Source: Streptomyces sp. A012304
GTDB lineage: Bacteria; Actinomycetota; Actinomycetes; Streptomycetales; Streptomycetaceae
Length of the DNA stretch: 64,000 nt
Assembly (NCBI RefSeq): GCF_026008495.1
Contig: NZ_BQUN01000057.1
Span: 109,344 to 173,343 of the forward strand
Reading direction: 5' to 3'
Under the pieces are notes generated by a model. That model was not told where the DNA came from and did not search any database. It worked only from the letters and a program-made list of their open reading frames with translations. This document shows, one piece after another, positions 28,004 through 51,600 of this stretch. Position numbers and translations under genes: made by a program. How positions within the stretch are numbered: position 1 is the first letter of the stretch; every line of letters begins with the position of its first letter.

Positions 28004-28023
28004 TCGTGACAGCGCTGTCACGA
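28004..28023. promoter_or_regulatory. Perfect 20-bp LacI operator-like palindrome
   Basis: TCGTGACAGCGCTGTCACGA is a perfect palindrome with a central CG step, as is usual for LacI-family operators. It ends 40 bp before the lacI start, pointing to autoregulation. A weaker copy stands before the divergent sugar operon, so one regulator probably controls both. Confidence 0.75.
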
Positions 28024-28063
28024 GGGCTCCCGCTGAAGGCTCGAACTGTGCTAACTTCCGCTC

Positions 28064-29122
28064 ATGTCACCAGCTCAGCGGCACCCCACGTTGGCCGACG
28101 TCGCCGAACGGGCAGGGGTCTCCCCTTCCACCGTTTCCCGCACGATGCGCGGTCTGACGTCGGTCTCACCCGAGGTCCGTGCCCGGGTGGAGCGAGCGGC
28201 CCGTGAACTGAACTTCGCGATCTCGCGGCAAGCGTCGAGCCTGGTCACCGGCCGGACGGGTGTCATGGCGGTGCTCGTGCCCACGCTGGACTCGTGGTTC
28301 ATGGGAGCGGCGCTGTCCAGCCTGGGCCCGCTGCTGCGTGGGGCCGGCATGGAGCTGACCGTGTACGTCGTCCCGGACCTGGACGAACGGGCCGCGTTCT
28401 TCGAGCGACTGCCGGCCCGCCGTAACGCGGACGCGCTGCTGGTGTTCTGCTTCGACCTCACCGGCGAGGAGACCACCCGGCTGGACGACCTCGGCATGCC
28501 GGTCATCTACATCAGCCAGCACGTCGCGGGCCGCCCCAGCGTCTACGTCGACGACGTCGCCGGCGCCTGCAAGGCCACCCGCCACCTGATCAACCTCGGA
28601 CACCGCCGGATCGCCTTCGCCCACACCACCAACGCCCGCGGCTTCAGTTTCAGCTCACGCGAGCGCCTCCTCGGTTACCAGCAGGCGCTCACCGAGGCGG
28701 GCATCCCCCTGGACGACGACCTGATTGTCACCACCCCGCCCCGCGACAAACGCGGCACCACCCAGGCGGTCGGCAACCTGCTGAGCCTGCGCGAGCCCCC
28801 CACCGCGATCTTCGCCGAACAGGACGAACTCGCCGCCTCCCTCATCCTGAGCCTGCGCACCGTGCAGATCGAGGTGCCCGAACGGATCTCCGTCCTCGGC
28901 TTCGACGACCAGCTGATGGCCGAATGGCTCGACCTGTCCACCGTGGCCCAGTCCCCCTCGGACATGGGCCGCGCCGCCGCCGAACTGGCACTGGAACTCA
29001 TCAACGAGCCGGAAGCCGACCGCAGCCAGCACATTGTCCTGCCCACGCACCTGATCCCGCGGGGGACCACAGCACCGCCGCCCGTCCTCCAGGGCGAACG
29101 CGAGGGCAACGGTCCTGCCTGA
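28064..29122 (+). CDS. LacI-family transcriptional regulator of the sugar operon
   Basis: The 352-residue protein has the LacI helix-turn-helix PTLADVAERAGVSPSTVSRT at the start. The hinge and a periplasmic-binding-protein-like effector domain follow (TGRTGVMAVLVPTLDSWFMG, RHLINLGHRRIAFAHTTNAR, ISVLGFDDQLMAEWLDLSTV, LPTHLIPRGTT). It is divergent from the binding-protein gene and is very likely the repressor of the alpha-glucoside operon. Two related palindromes in the intergenic region are likely operators. The inducer is probably an alpha-glucoside. Confidence 0.92.
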   Translation: MSPAQRHPTLADVAERAGVSPSTVSRTMRGLTSVSPEVRARVERAARELNFAISRQASSLVTGRTGVMAVLVPTLDSWFMGAALSSLGPLLRGAGMELTVYVVPDLDERAAFFERLPARRNADALLVFCFDLTGEETTRLDDLGMPVIYISQHVAGRPSVYVDDVAGACKATRHLINLGHRRIAFAHTTNARGFSFSSRERLLGYQQALTEAGIPLDDDLIVTTPPRDKRGTTQAVGNLLSLREPPTAIFAEQDELAASLILSLRTVQIEVPERISVLGFDDQLMAEWLDLSTVAQSPSDMGRAAAELALELINEPEADRSQHIVLPTHLIPRGTTAPPPVLQGEREGNGPA

Positions 29123-29139
29123 AGGCCGCAACGCCTGAG

Positions 29140-30150
29140 ATTCTCAGCAGGGCCGACTGGCTGCTCACCGCCCGCCGCGTGCGGCGCCCGCCGCCGGGCC
29201 CGATCCGCACACCGAGCGCGTGCGCGAAGTCACGGTGCATCCCCGGCAGCGGCAACTCCTCGCACCGGAACACGCGCTCGCGGCCGTCCTCACCGGTGAA
29301 CCGCACCACCGGCGCCCCGCCGTCCTCGGGGAACTCCACCATCGGTGGCGGTTCGTAGAAGCCGTCGGGCACGGCCGCCGCACGACCGCGGCCCGCGCGG
29401 GGGCCCTCCTCACTCACGCGGCCACCGCCGACCGCTCCAGCCAGCCCTCCTCGCTGAAGCCCACCGGCTCCCACGCCCCTTCCGGCACCAGCTCCAGCCG
29501 GGTGCGCATCTTCGAGCCGAAGCCGCACAGTCCGACATTGCGCCACAGCCGATACGACCTCGGCGGCAGCCACTTCACCTCCCGCCGCGGACCCGTGTGC
29601 GACGTCTCGGCCGGCACCTGCCGCACCATGCCGCCGCCAGACCCGCCCCGCCAGGGCGACCACACCACGGCCGCGCGCTGGCGGATGGGATTGGCCCGGA
29701 CGAGGTCCTGCTCGATCGCCCACAGGTAGAACTGGTTGACCGTGGACACCTCCCGGTCCCAGCTCGTGTCTTCCAGGCGGGGTCCATGGTCGTCGCGGCG
29801 ACGCCACCACTCGTACGCCGCCCGGTCGTCCATGGACGCGTCGCGCCAGTCACGCTGGCCTCGTGCAAACCACAGGAAGTCGAAGTACGTACGCAGGTCC
29901 CGGGCATGGGCGGCTTGGGTGTTCCACGGTGACGACGCGAGCCATACCGAGAAGTACCGGTTCAGCGCCACGTCGTACCCGCCCGCCGGACTGATCAGGA
30001 ACGGCTGCCCTTCGGGTACACCCAGATCGTCCAACCCCTGATCGAGACCGGCGAACAGAGCACTGAACTCCCGTATGAACAGGGCCTGTTCGCGCGGCCA
30101 CGCCAGGATCTCGGCGAGTGAAGTGCACTCGCCAACCCGTGATCGACATG
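29140..30150 (-). pseudogene. Site-specific integrase remnant
   Basis: From about 30150 a minus-strand frame reads [20 protein letters not shown], then [40 protein letters not shown] and [19 protein letters not shown]. This is the N-terminal SAM-like core-binding region of phage-type/tyrosine integrases. It stops at 29414, and another frame continues with VPDGFYEPPPMVEFPEDGG and LPLPGMHRDFAHALGVR. The catalytic C-terminal domain (R-HxxR-Y) is absent. An 8-bp hairpin (GGCGAGTG/CACTCGCC, 30113-30133) lies near its start. The relic marks the boundary between the sugar cassette and the NRPS genes. Confidence 0.65.
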
Positions 30151-30287
30151 ACGGTGGACGATAGCCGGTGGACAGCTCAACAGCGCATAAATGAAGGCGG
30201 GGGGTTCGAGCCGGTGGTCGGCGGTGGACAGGCGCTGCACGAGGGCGAGCGGCGGGATCCACCGCGCCTCGCCGGCCGCCGGAACGC

Positions 30288-30320
30288 GGCCGCCCGCAGA
30301 GGTGTTCTCTGCGGGCGGCC
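30288..30320 (-). terminator. Terminator after the NRPS-MbtH operon
   Basis: A perfect 14-bp stem (GGCCGCCCGCAGAG and complement) with a 5-base loop lies 27 bp past the MbtH stop on the minus strand. It ends the biosynthetic operon that begins near 48914. Confidence 0.88.
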
Positions 30321-30346
30321 GTCTGTGTCAGGCATCGCGGGCGGGG

Positions 30347-30552
30347 TCAGCCCTGCTGGGCCACCAGGCTCGCGGGGCGCAGGTCGGTCCAGTTCGACTC
30401 GACGTAGGCGAGGCACGCCTCGCGGGTGTCCTCGCCGAAGGCGGTCCGCCAGCCGGCGGGGACCTCGGCGAAGGACGGCCACAGCGAGTGCTGGTTCTCG
30501 TCGTTGACCAGGACCAGGAAGCGGCCCTGCGGGTCCTCGAACGGGTTGGTGC

Positions 30553-30556
<4 letters not shown>
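30347..30556 (-). CDS. MbtH-like protein, NRPS adenylation partner
   Basis: The 69-residue protein begins [20 protein letters not shown] and contains the MbtH signature NxExQHSLWPxFxxVPxGW and the downstream [18 protein letters not shown]. MbtH proteins bind A domains and are often needed for their folding and activity. Its ATG overlaps the NRPS stop (ATGA), which makes the NRPS its obvious partner. A terminator follows. Confidence 0.96.
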
Positions 30557-46041
<15,485 letters not shown>

Positions 46042-46084
46042 CGTTCGTGTGGCCTTTCCCTGGCGTGGCGTAGGCGTGGGTTGG

Positions 46085-46301
46085 TCACCGCGTCTTGGCG
46101 GTGAGCGGCGGCAGGATCTCGTCCATGGCGTACGGGATCGACAGCACCGTGTCGCAGGAGAACGCGGGCTCCGGTGTCCGCTTCCCGTGGAGCGGCTCGG
46201 CCTGGAAGCGGGCGTCGGCCTCGGTGCTGGAGGTGAGCCGGTCGAAGTCGAGGACGTCGAGGCGCTCGGCGGAGCGTTCGGCGACGTTCCAGCCGGGCTG
46301 G
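46085..46301 (-). pseudogene. C-terminal relic of a second siderophore-binding protein
   Basis: A minus-strand frame reads [39 protein letters not shown] and [20 protein letters not shown] before its stop at 46085. This corresponds to the last 60-70 residues of ferric-siderophore binding lipoproteins. Compare the intact gene next door, which ends [18 protein letters not shown]. The two share TVLSIPYA(I/M)D yet otherwise differ, so this is a relic of a different paralogue, not a recent duplication. It fills most of the gap between the intact binding protein and the NRPS. Confidence 0.75.
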
Positions 46302-46401
46302 GCGGGTCCGTCGGCCTTGGTCCGGCGTCGTGCAGGTGCGCCCGCCCAGTGGTGTCGGCCACCGGACGGGCGCGGGTGTGGGGGCGTCCGGGCTGGGGGC
46401 C

Positions 46402-47454
46402 TTACTTGATGGCCTCGAGCATCGGAACGACCTGGTCGATCGCGTACGGGATGGACAGCACGGTGTTGAAGGAGAGCGCTGCGCCGATGTCCGGGCTGTC
46501 GTACGGCAGGAACACGTCCCGCTTCTCCTGGTTGACCTTGGTCTTCTTGTACAGCGGGTCCGCCTTCAGGGCCTTCTCCGTGTCCGGCGTGCCCAGCCAC
46601 ACCGTGCGGTCGGCCTCCATGACGTCGAAGCGCTCGAAGCTGAGGTCCGCGATGTTCTCCTTGCCGAGGGCGGCGCGGTACTTCTCGGACGTGGTGAAGC
46701 CCATCTCCGTCAGGAAGATGACCTTCGGGTCCTTCGGGGAGAACGCGGAGAACTTGCCCGGCTCGTAAGGCTCGCCGACGGCGACGGTCTTGCCCTTCCA
46801 CTCCGGGTGCTTGTCGCGGACGGCCTTGAAGCGGGCGTCGATGTCCGAGATCAGCTTGTCGGTCTCGGCGCTCTTGCCCAGCGCCTTGCCGATCTGCCTG
46901 GTCATGTCCTGCCAGGGTGCCTGGTAGTCCTCATGGCCCTTGGGCTGGGCGACGACCTTGGCGATCTTGGACAGGGTCTCGTACTGCTCCTTCTTCATTC
47001 CGGAGTACTGCGCGATGATCAGGTCCGGCTTGAGAGCGGCGATCTTCTCGACGTTGTACTCGTCGCGCTCACCGACGATCTGGGGCGGGGTCGACCCCCA
47101 CTTGTCCTTCGCCCACGGCCACTTGCCGTACGGCTGCTCCTTGAACCAGTCCACCGCGCCCACCGGCTTCACGCCCAGGGCGAGGACCGCGTCCTGGTCG
47201 GACAGGCCCAGCGTGACGACCTTCTTCGGCTCCGACTCGATCGTCGTGCTGCCGTACTTGTGCTCCACGGTCACCGGGAAGGCGGCCGACTTGCCGCTCG
47301 CCTCACCTGAGGGCTTGGACTCGGCCTTCTCGGAACCGCCCCCACAGGCGGACAGAGCGAGCGCGGCAACGACGGCGACGGCGACCCGGGGGACGTATCT
47401 GATGAACCGCCCCAGAGCGGGACGTGACGCAGGGGACACAGGTGTTCCTTTCAC
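46402..47454 (-). CDS. Ferric siderophore-binding lipoprotein (FepB/CchF-like)
   Basis: The 350-residue precursor has a long n-region, a hydrophobic stretch and the lipobox LALSACGGGSEKAE. The class III periplasmic binding fold follows: KKVVTLGLSDQDAVLALGVK, KPDLIIAQYSGMKKEQYETL, FLTEMGFTTSEKYRAALGKE and [20 protein letters not shown]. It should capture the ferric siderophore for the FecCD importer encoded at 15.5-18.6 kb. It lies 107 bp after the monooxygenase gene without its own iron box, so it is probably read from iron box 5. Confidence 0.93.
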   Translation of the reverse strand: MKGTPVSPASRPALGRFIRYVPRVAVAVVAALALSACGGGSEKAESKPSGEASGKSAAFPVTVEHKYGSTTIESEPKKVVTLGLSDQDAVLALGVKPVGAVDWFKEQPYGKWPWAKDKWGSTPPQIVGERDEYNVEKIAALKPDLIIAQYSGMKKEQYETLSKIAKVVAQPKGHEDYQAPWQDMTRQIGKALGKSAETDKLISDIDARFKAVRDKHPEWKGKTVAVGEPYEPGKFSAFSPKDPKVIFLTEMGFTTSEKYRAALGKENIADLSFERFDVMEADRTVWLGTPDTEKALKADPLYKKTKVNQEKRDVFLPYDSPDIGAALSFNTVLSIPYAIDQVVPMLEAIK

Positions 47455-47561
47455 GGGATTTCACAGTGCGCGCCCGGGCCACCGGGTACGGCGGCGATGC
47501 GGGCAGTGGGGGCTGGAGGGCGCAGGGCCTCCGGGCCGGGAGCCACCCGGCCCGGAGACTT

Positions 47562-48914
47562 CTAGCGGACGGAGCCGACGCCGTCGGCGATCGGCTGTGC
47601 CGCTTCGGGCGCAGCCTTGAGGTTCCGGTCGAGGATCGAGTCCAGGATCTCGCCGACCCGTATCGCGGTGTTGGACAGCAGGGAGGAGGTGATGCCGTGG
47701 GTGTGCTCGGTGCCGCCCTGGAGGTAGATGCCGCAGCGCAGCTCGGCGTCGGTGGCCACGCGGTAGTCGCGCTCGACGCGGACGCGGCCCTGCTCGTCGC
47801 GGTGACAGCGGTCCGCGACCTCGCCGAGCAGGCCGAGGCCGTCCGCCTGCTGGTATCCGGTGGCGCACACGACGACGTCGGCGTCCAGCTGGGTCTCCTC
47901 GCCGGTGACCAGGGACCTGACGGTGGCGCGGACTCCGTCGGTCGTCTGCTCGATGTCCGTGAGGCGCGAGACGTTCAGGAAGCGCAGGCGCTCGGTGCCG
48001 AGCACCTTCTCCTGATACGCCTGCCGGTACAGGTCGTCGATGAGGTCGATGTCCACCACGGAGTAGTTGGTGTTGCCGTGGTAGTCCATCAGCCGGCGCT
48101 TGACGTCCTCCGGCGCGGAGAAGTACTCGTCGACCGCCTGCGGGTCGAAGATGCGGTTGGCGAAACTGCTGTCGTCCGCCGGGCTGTAGCCGTAGCGGGA
48201 GAAGACGGCGCAGACCTCGGCCTGGGGGAAACGGCGGTGCAGGTAGGCGACGTTCTCGGCCGCGCTCTGGCCGGCGCCGACGACGACGAAGCGGGAGGGG
48301 TTGGCGCCTTCCAGGCCGTCCACCTTCGCCAGCAGGTCGGAGTTGTGCCAGATGCGGTCGGTCCGCTCGACGCCTTCCGGCATGAGCGGGCGCAGCCCGG
48401 TGCCGATGACGAGGTTGCGGGCACGGTGGACGACCACCTCGTCACCGGACCGGGCTGTCACGTCGAGGTACTCCACCACGCCGTCGCGCACGACGGGCTC
48501 CACGGCGACGACCTCGTGGCCGTACGAGACCATGTCGTCGACCTTCGCTGCGGCCCACTCGAAGTAGTCGTGGAACTCGACGCGCAGCGGGAAGAAGTTC
48601 TTGTGGTTGACGAAGTCGATCAGACGGCCCTTGCTCTGCAGGTAGCGCAGGAAGGTGTACTCGCTGCTCGGGTTCCGGAGGGTCACCAGGTCCTTGAGGA
48701 AGGACACTTGCATCGTCGCGTCGTCGATGAGCATGCCGCGGTGCCAACCGAAGCTGGGCTGCTGCTCGAAGAAGTGAGCGGTGACCGCCTCCTGCCTTCC
48801 GACGCGCGCGTTGTGCTCGCTCAGCGCGATCGCCATGGCCACGTTGGACGGCCCGAAGCCGATACCGATCAGGTCGTGGATCAGTGGTGCGTCGCCAGGA
48901 AGAGCCTGTGACAT
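47562..48914 (-). CDS. L-ornithine N5-monooxygenase (CchB/SidA-like)
   Basis: The 450-residue flavoprotein carries FAD-binding DLIGIGFGPSNVAMAIALSE at the start. MQVSFLKDLVTLRNPSSEYT, NADPH-binding VVVGAGQSAAENVAYLHRRF, FANRIFDPQAVDEYF and a C-terminal ATGYQQADGL motif follow. It hydroxylates the side-chain nitrogen of L-ornithine, the first dedicated step for hydroxamate siderophores. GGGAG precedes the ATG at 48914. Iron box 5 lies about 100 bp upstream and the gene leads the operon to the NRPS and MbtH. Confidence 0.95.
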   Translation of the reverse strand: MSQALPGDAPLIHDLIGIGFGPSNVAMAIALSEHNARVGRQEAVTAHFFEQQPSFGWHRGMLIDDATMQVSFLKDLVTLRNPSSEYTFLRYLQSKGRLIDFVNHKNFFPLRVEFHDYFEWAAAKVDDMVSYGHEVVAVEPVVRDGVVEYLDVTARSGDEVVVHRARNLVIGTGLRPLMPEGVERTDRIWHNSDLLAKVDGLEGANPSRFVVVGAGQSAAENVAYLHRRFPQAEVCAVFSRYGYSPADDSSFANRIFDPQAVDEYFSAPEDVKRRLMDYHGNTNYSVVDIDLIDDLYRQAYQEKVLGTERLRFLNVSRLTDIEQTTDGVRATVRSLVTGEETQLDADVVVCATGYQQADGLGLLGEVADRCHRDEQGRVRVERDYRVATDAELRCGIYLQGGTEHTHGITSSLLSNTAIRVGEILDSILDRNLKAAPEAAQPIADGVGSVR

Positions 48915-49014
48915 GTCACTCCCATTCGTGCGGGACAGCCGCCTGCCAGGCGTCCGGTCAGGCGTGGGGAAACGAGGAGTCCAGGCACACCGGTGACCGG
49001 CAGCCGAGTGGAAC

Positions 49015-49033
49015 TTAGGTAAAGCTAACCTGA
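49015..49033 (-). promoter_or_regulatory. Iron box 5
   Basis: TTAGGTAAAGCTAACCTGA matches 16 of 19 consensus positions. It should control the minus-strand operon of monooxygenase, binding protein, NRPS and MbtH. Confidence 0.85.
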
Positions 49034-49118
49034 TCCAGCCAGGCTGTCGACCAGACAAAACAGACAACCGCCCTATCCATCCATCGAACAGACCCGAAAG
49101 CAAGGGTGATTGCGACCC

Positions 49119-49137
49119 TTAGGTAAGCCTTGCTTTA
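49119..49137 (+). promoter_or_regulatory. Iron box 6 (weaker)
   Basis: TTAGGTAAGCCTTGCTTTA matches about 14 of 19 positions, with a well kept left half. It is 41 bp before the formyltransferase start and the position fits a promoter operator. Confidence 0.65.
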
Positions 49138-49177
49138 CTTGTCCTCGCTCATTCGCTCTCCTGAGGAGGAACCCCCG

Positions 49178-50125
49178 ATGCGGGTCGTCATGTTCGGCTA
49201 TCAGACCTGGGGCCATCGCACCCTGAAGGCGCTCCTGGACTCCGAGCACGACGTGGTGATGGTCGTGACCCACCCCAAGAGCGAGCACGCCTACGAGAAG
49301 ATCTGGAGCGACTCGGTCGCCGAACTGGCCGAGGAACACGGGGTCCCGGTCGTCATCCGCAACCGGCCCGACGACGAGGAGCTGTTCCAGCAACTCAAGG
49401 AGGCCGACCCGGACATCATCGTGGCCAACAACTGGCGGACCTGGATCCCGCCGCGGATCTACGGCCTCCCCCGCCACGGCACCCTGAACGTCCACGACTC
49501 GCTGCTGCCCAAGTACGCCGGTTTCTCTCCGCTGATCTGGGCCCTCATCAACGGTGAGACCGAAGTCGGCGTCACGGCCCACATGATGGACGAGGTGCTC
49601 GACGCCGGCGACATCGTGGACCAGCGGGCGGTCGCGGTGGAGCCCACCGACACGGCCACCGACCTCTTCCACAAGACCGTCGACCTCATCGCCCCCGTCA
49701 CGATCGGCGCACTGGCCCGAATCGCCGCCGGTGAGACCGAGTTCACCAAGCAGGACCGCTCCCAGGCGACCTTCTTCCACAAGCGGTCCGAGGAGGACAT
49801 CCGGATCAACTGGGACTGGCCTGCCGAGGTCCTGGAGCGTCTGGTCCGCGCACAGTCCGCGCCCTACCCGGCCGCGTTCACGTTCCACAAGGGCAAGCGC
49901 CTGGAGATCCTGGCCGCCGTCGTGTCGGAGGGCCGCTACGGCGGCACCCCCGGCCGCATCTTCTACCGTGAGGGCGACGGCGTGGTCATCGTCGCCGGCG
50001 CCGACGCCCGGACCGGCCGCAACCACGGTCTGGCCATCACGCGCGTACGCACGGAGGACGGCCGCGAGCTGCCCGCGACCGACTACTTCACTTCCATGGG
50101 CGGATACCTCGTCAGCCGTCCCTGA
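49178..50125 (+). CDS. N5-hydroxyornithine formyltransferase (CchA-like)
   Basis: The 315-residue protein has a methionyl-tRNA formyltransferase fold. The formyl-THF site lies around IIVANNWRTWIPPRIYGLPR, and the active site is NVHDSLLPKYAGFSPLIWAL with the Asn/His pair, then ALINGETEVGVTAHMMDEVL. A C-terminal Fmt-like domain follows (ETEFTKQDRSQATFFHKRSE). It is too short and diverged to be the housekeeping Fmt. In coelichelin biosynthesis CchA formylates N5-hydroxyornithine, and the divergent monooxygenase supplies that substrate here. GAGGAGGA precedes the ATG. A terminator follows. Confidence 0.92.
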   Translation: MRVVMFGYQTWGHRTLKALLDSEHDVVMVVTHPKSEHAYEKIWSDSVAELAEEHGVPVVIRNRPDDEELFQQLKEADPDIIVANNWRTWIPPRIYGLPRHGTLNVHDSLLPKYAGFSPLIWALINGETEVGVTAHMMDEVLDAGDIVDQRAVAVEPTDTATDLFHKTVDLIAPVTIGALARIAAGETEFTKQDRSQATFFHKRSEEDIRINWDWPAEVLERLVRAQSAPYPAAFTFHKGKRLEILAAVVSEGRYGGTPGRIFYREGDGVVIVAGADARTGRNHGLAITRVRTEDGRELPATDYFTSMGGYLVSRP

Positions 50126-50156
50126 CGACCGGGGCCGCACAGCGCCCTTGAGCTCC

Positions 50157-50184
50157 GGCGCCCCCAGACGGTCCTGGGGGCGCC
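50157..50184 (+). terminator. Terminator after the formyltransferase gene
   Basis: A perfect 11-bp stem (GGCGCCCCCAG and complement) with a 6-base loop lies 31 bp past the stop. It marks the right end of the siderophore locus. Confidence 0.85.
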
Positions 50185-50187
50185 GTG

Positions 50188-50290
50188 ACGCATGCTCTTC
50201 GCGGGCGCGGGCTTGAGCCGGTGATGGTGAAGGCGTCGGAGCAGGCGGCCGGACCGTGGCCGCGCTCCTACGACAGCCTCACCCTGCCGA
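50188..50290 (+). pseudogene. Flavin monooxygenase fragment (plus strand)
   Basis: A frame of about 34 codons reads ALRGRGLEPVMVKASEQAAG then PWPRSYDSLTLPTP. This corresponds to the stretch directly after the FAD-binding GGGQAGLA motif in CzcO/ArsO-type flavin monooxygenases (usual form LEASExxAGSWPxYYDSLTL). Both ends are missing. It faces a minus-strand fragment of the same family. Confidence 0.55.
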
Positions 50291-50291
50291 C

Positions 50292-50364
50292 GCCGGTCGA
50301 CGCCCAGGCGGCGCAGGCGATATCCGGCGGCGAGCCCTGCCTGGCCGCCGCCGATCACCACCAC
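50292..50364 (-). pseudogene. Flavin monooxygenase N-terminal fragment (minus strand)
   Basis: Just after the aquaporin stop the minus strand reads VVVIGGGQAGLAAGYRLRRL then GVD, the N-terminal FAD-binding Rossmann motif of ArsO-like flavoproteins. The frame then loses similarity. An ArsO-like gene after aquaporin would suit an arsenic operon, so this is probably its truncated start. It meets the plus-strand fragment head to head. Confidence 0.6.
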
Positions 50365-50377
50365 CTGGGTTGCCCCG

Positions 50378-51160
50378 TCACGCGGTCGGCTGCTTCTCGG
50401 CCGTCCGGCCCGGCAGGAAGATGAGTGCCACCAGAGCCAGGCCGACCACCGCGCCGATGAGCTGCATGCCGATGAAGCCGGCGACCGAGCCGGGTGCGAT
50501 GCCCGCGAAGGTGTCGCTGAAGGCCCGGCCGATGGTCACCGCCGGGTTGGCGAAGGACGTCGACGAGGTGAACCAGTACGCGGCGCCGATGTAGGAGGCG
50601 ACGGCGACGGGTGCGAAGCGCAGGCGGTCGGTGCGGGCCAGGCCGAAGATCAGCAGGATCAGGCCCGCTGTGGCGACCACCTCGCCCAGCAGAAGGTGTC
50701 CCGCCGACCGGTCGTGCGTGGACCACTCCACCAGCGGCCGGCCGAACATGGCATCCGCCAGGACCGCGCCGCCGATCGCCCCCACGATCTGCGCCGGGAC
50801 ATACACGGCGGCCTCACGGATCGTCACCCCAGCGCCGCCCCGCCGGGCGGTCCACCACTCGGCCAGCGTGACGGCCGGGTTGAAATGCGCGCCGGAGACC
50901 GGGCCGAGCAGGAGGATCAGGACCCCGAGTCCGAAGACCGTAGCCAGGGAGTTGGCCAGCAGCTGGACGCCGACGTCCTTCGTGAGCTCCGTGGCCTGGA
51001 TGCCGGAGCCGACCACGACCGCGACCAGGGCCGCGGTGCCGACGAGTTCGGCGGCGGCCCGGGCGGCGAGCGGTGTACGCGGCGGGGTCGCCCCCGGCGC
51101 GGGCTGGGCCCCGGCGGCGGATGGGGTGGACTCCGCGGCGGTCTCGTGCGTGGCGGTCAA
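50378..51160 (-). CDS. MIP-family aquaglyceroporin (AqpS-like)
   Basis: The 260-residue membrane protein has six predicted spans and both channel NPA motifs: SGAHFNPAVTLAEWW and SFANPAVTIGRAFSD. The N-terminus is a 30-residue hydrophilic Pro/Ala stretch. It lies directly after arsR and divergent from arsC. In Sinorhizobium an aquaglyceroporin in the ars operon passes arsenite out after arsenate reduction, replacing ArsB/Acr3, and no ArsB/Acr3 gene is present here. The arsenic role is therefore a contextual inference. Confidence 0.9.
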   Translation of the reverse strand: MTATHETAAESTPSAAGAQPAPGATPPRTPLAARAAAELVGTAALVAVVVGSGIQATELTKDVGVQLLANSLATVFGLGVLILLLGPVSGAHFNPAVTLAEWWTARRGGAGVTIREAAVYVPAQIVGAIGGAVLADAMFGRPLVEWSTHDRSAGHLLLGEVVATAGLILLIFGLARTDRLRFAPVAVASYIGAAYWFTSSTSFANPAVTIGRAFSDTFAGIAPGSVAGFIGMQLIGAVVGLALVALIFLPGRTAEKQPTA

Positions 51161-51200
51161 CGAAAGACTCCTTGCTGCAGCCGCCTGGGGCGGCGAGGGA

Positions 51201-51509
51201 TCAGGGGCAGGACCGCTTGTTGTCGGCGGCGGTACGAGCGGACTCGGCCAGGTCGGCGAACTGTCCGGCGAGCTGGGCGACGACGTCCGGGCGCAGCCTG
51301 TAGTACGTGTACCGGCCGCACGGCTCCGTCTCGACGACCCCGGCCTCGCGCAGCACTCTCAGGTGGTTGGAGAGGTTGGTCTGCCGGGCACCGGTCTCCT
51401 CCACGAGGTGGGTGGTGCACAGCATCTCTTTGGCGAGCAGGGTCACGATCTGGAGCCTGAGCGGGTCGGCCAGCACCCGGATCAGGTCAGTGTCGACTGA
51501 CGTCATCAT
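51201..51509 (-). CDS. arsR: ArsR/SmtB-family arsenic-type repressor
   Basis: The 102-residue winged-helix regulator has LIRVLADPLRLQIVTLLAKE, MLCTTHLVEETGARQTNLSN and HLRVLREAGVVETEPCGRYT. The cysteines in LCTTHL, EPCG and the C-terminal RSCP tail are candidate arsenite ligands, though the spacing differs from the classic ELCVCDL. It is first in the minus-strand operon with aquaporin and divergent from arsC. Start 51509 or 51506 (two ATGs). Inverted repeats in the intergenic region are likely operators. Confidence 0.88.
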   Translation of the reverse strand: MMTSVDTDLIRVLADPLRLQIVTLLAKEMLCTTHLVEETGARQTNLSNHLRVLREAGVVETEPCGRYTYYRLRPDVVAQLAGQFADLAESARTAADNKRSCP

Positions 51510-51525
51510 GGACTGATACTCTCAC

Positions 51526-51541
51526 ATCAGTGGTAGCTGAT
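51526..51541. promoter_or_regulatory. Inverted repeat in the arsR-arsC intergenic region
   Basis: ATCAGTGGTAGCTGAT has ATCAG/CTGAT arms around six bases, with further CTGATAC copies on both sides (51513 and 51538). It lies between divergent arsR and arsC and is the best candidate ArsR operator. Confidence 0.6.
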
Positions 51542-51600
51542 ACCACCGAGTGCTGATGCGTGCCCTGCCCGCCTTTGTTGCGAGACAAGTGAGACCCCTG

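Noticed and set aside
30113..30133. Short hairpin near the integrase remnant as an attachment site
   Set aside because: An 8-bp stem is not enough; no direct repeat partner or tRNA gene end was seen.
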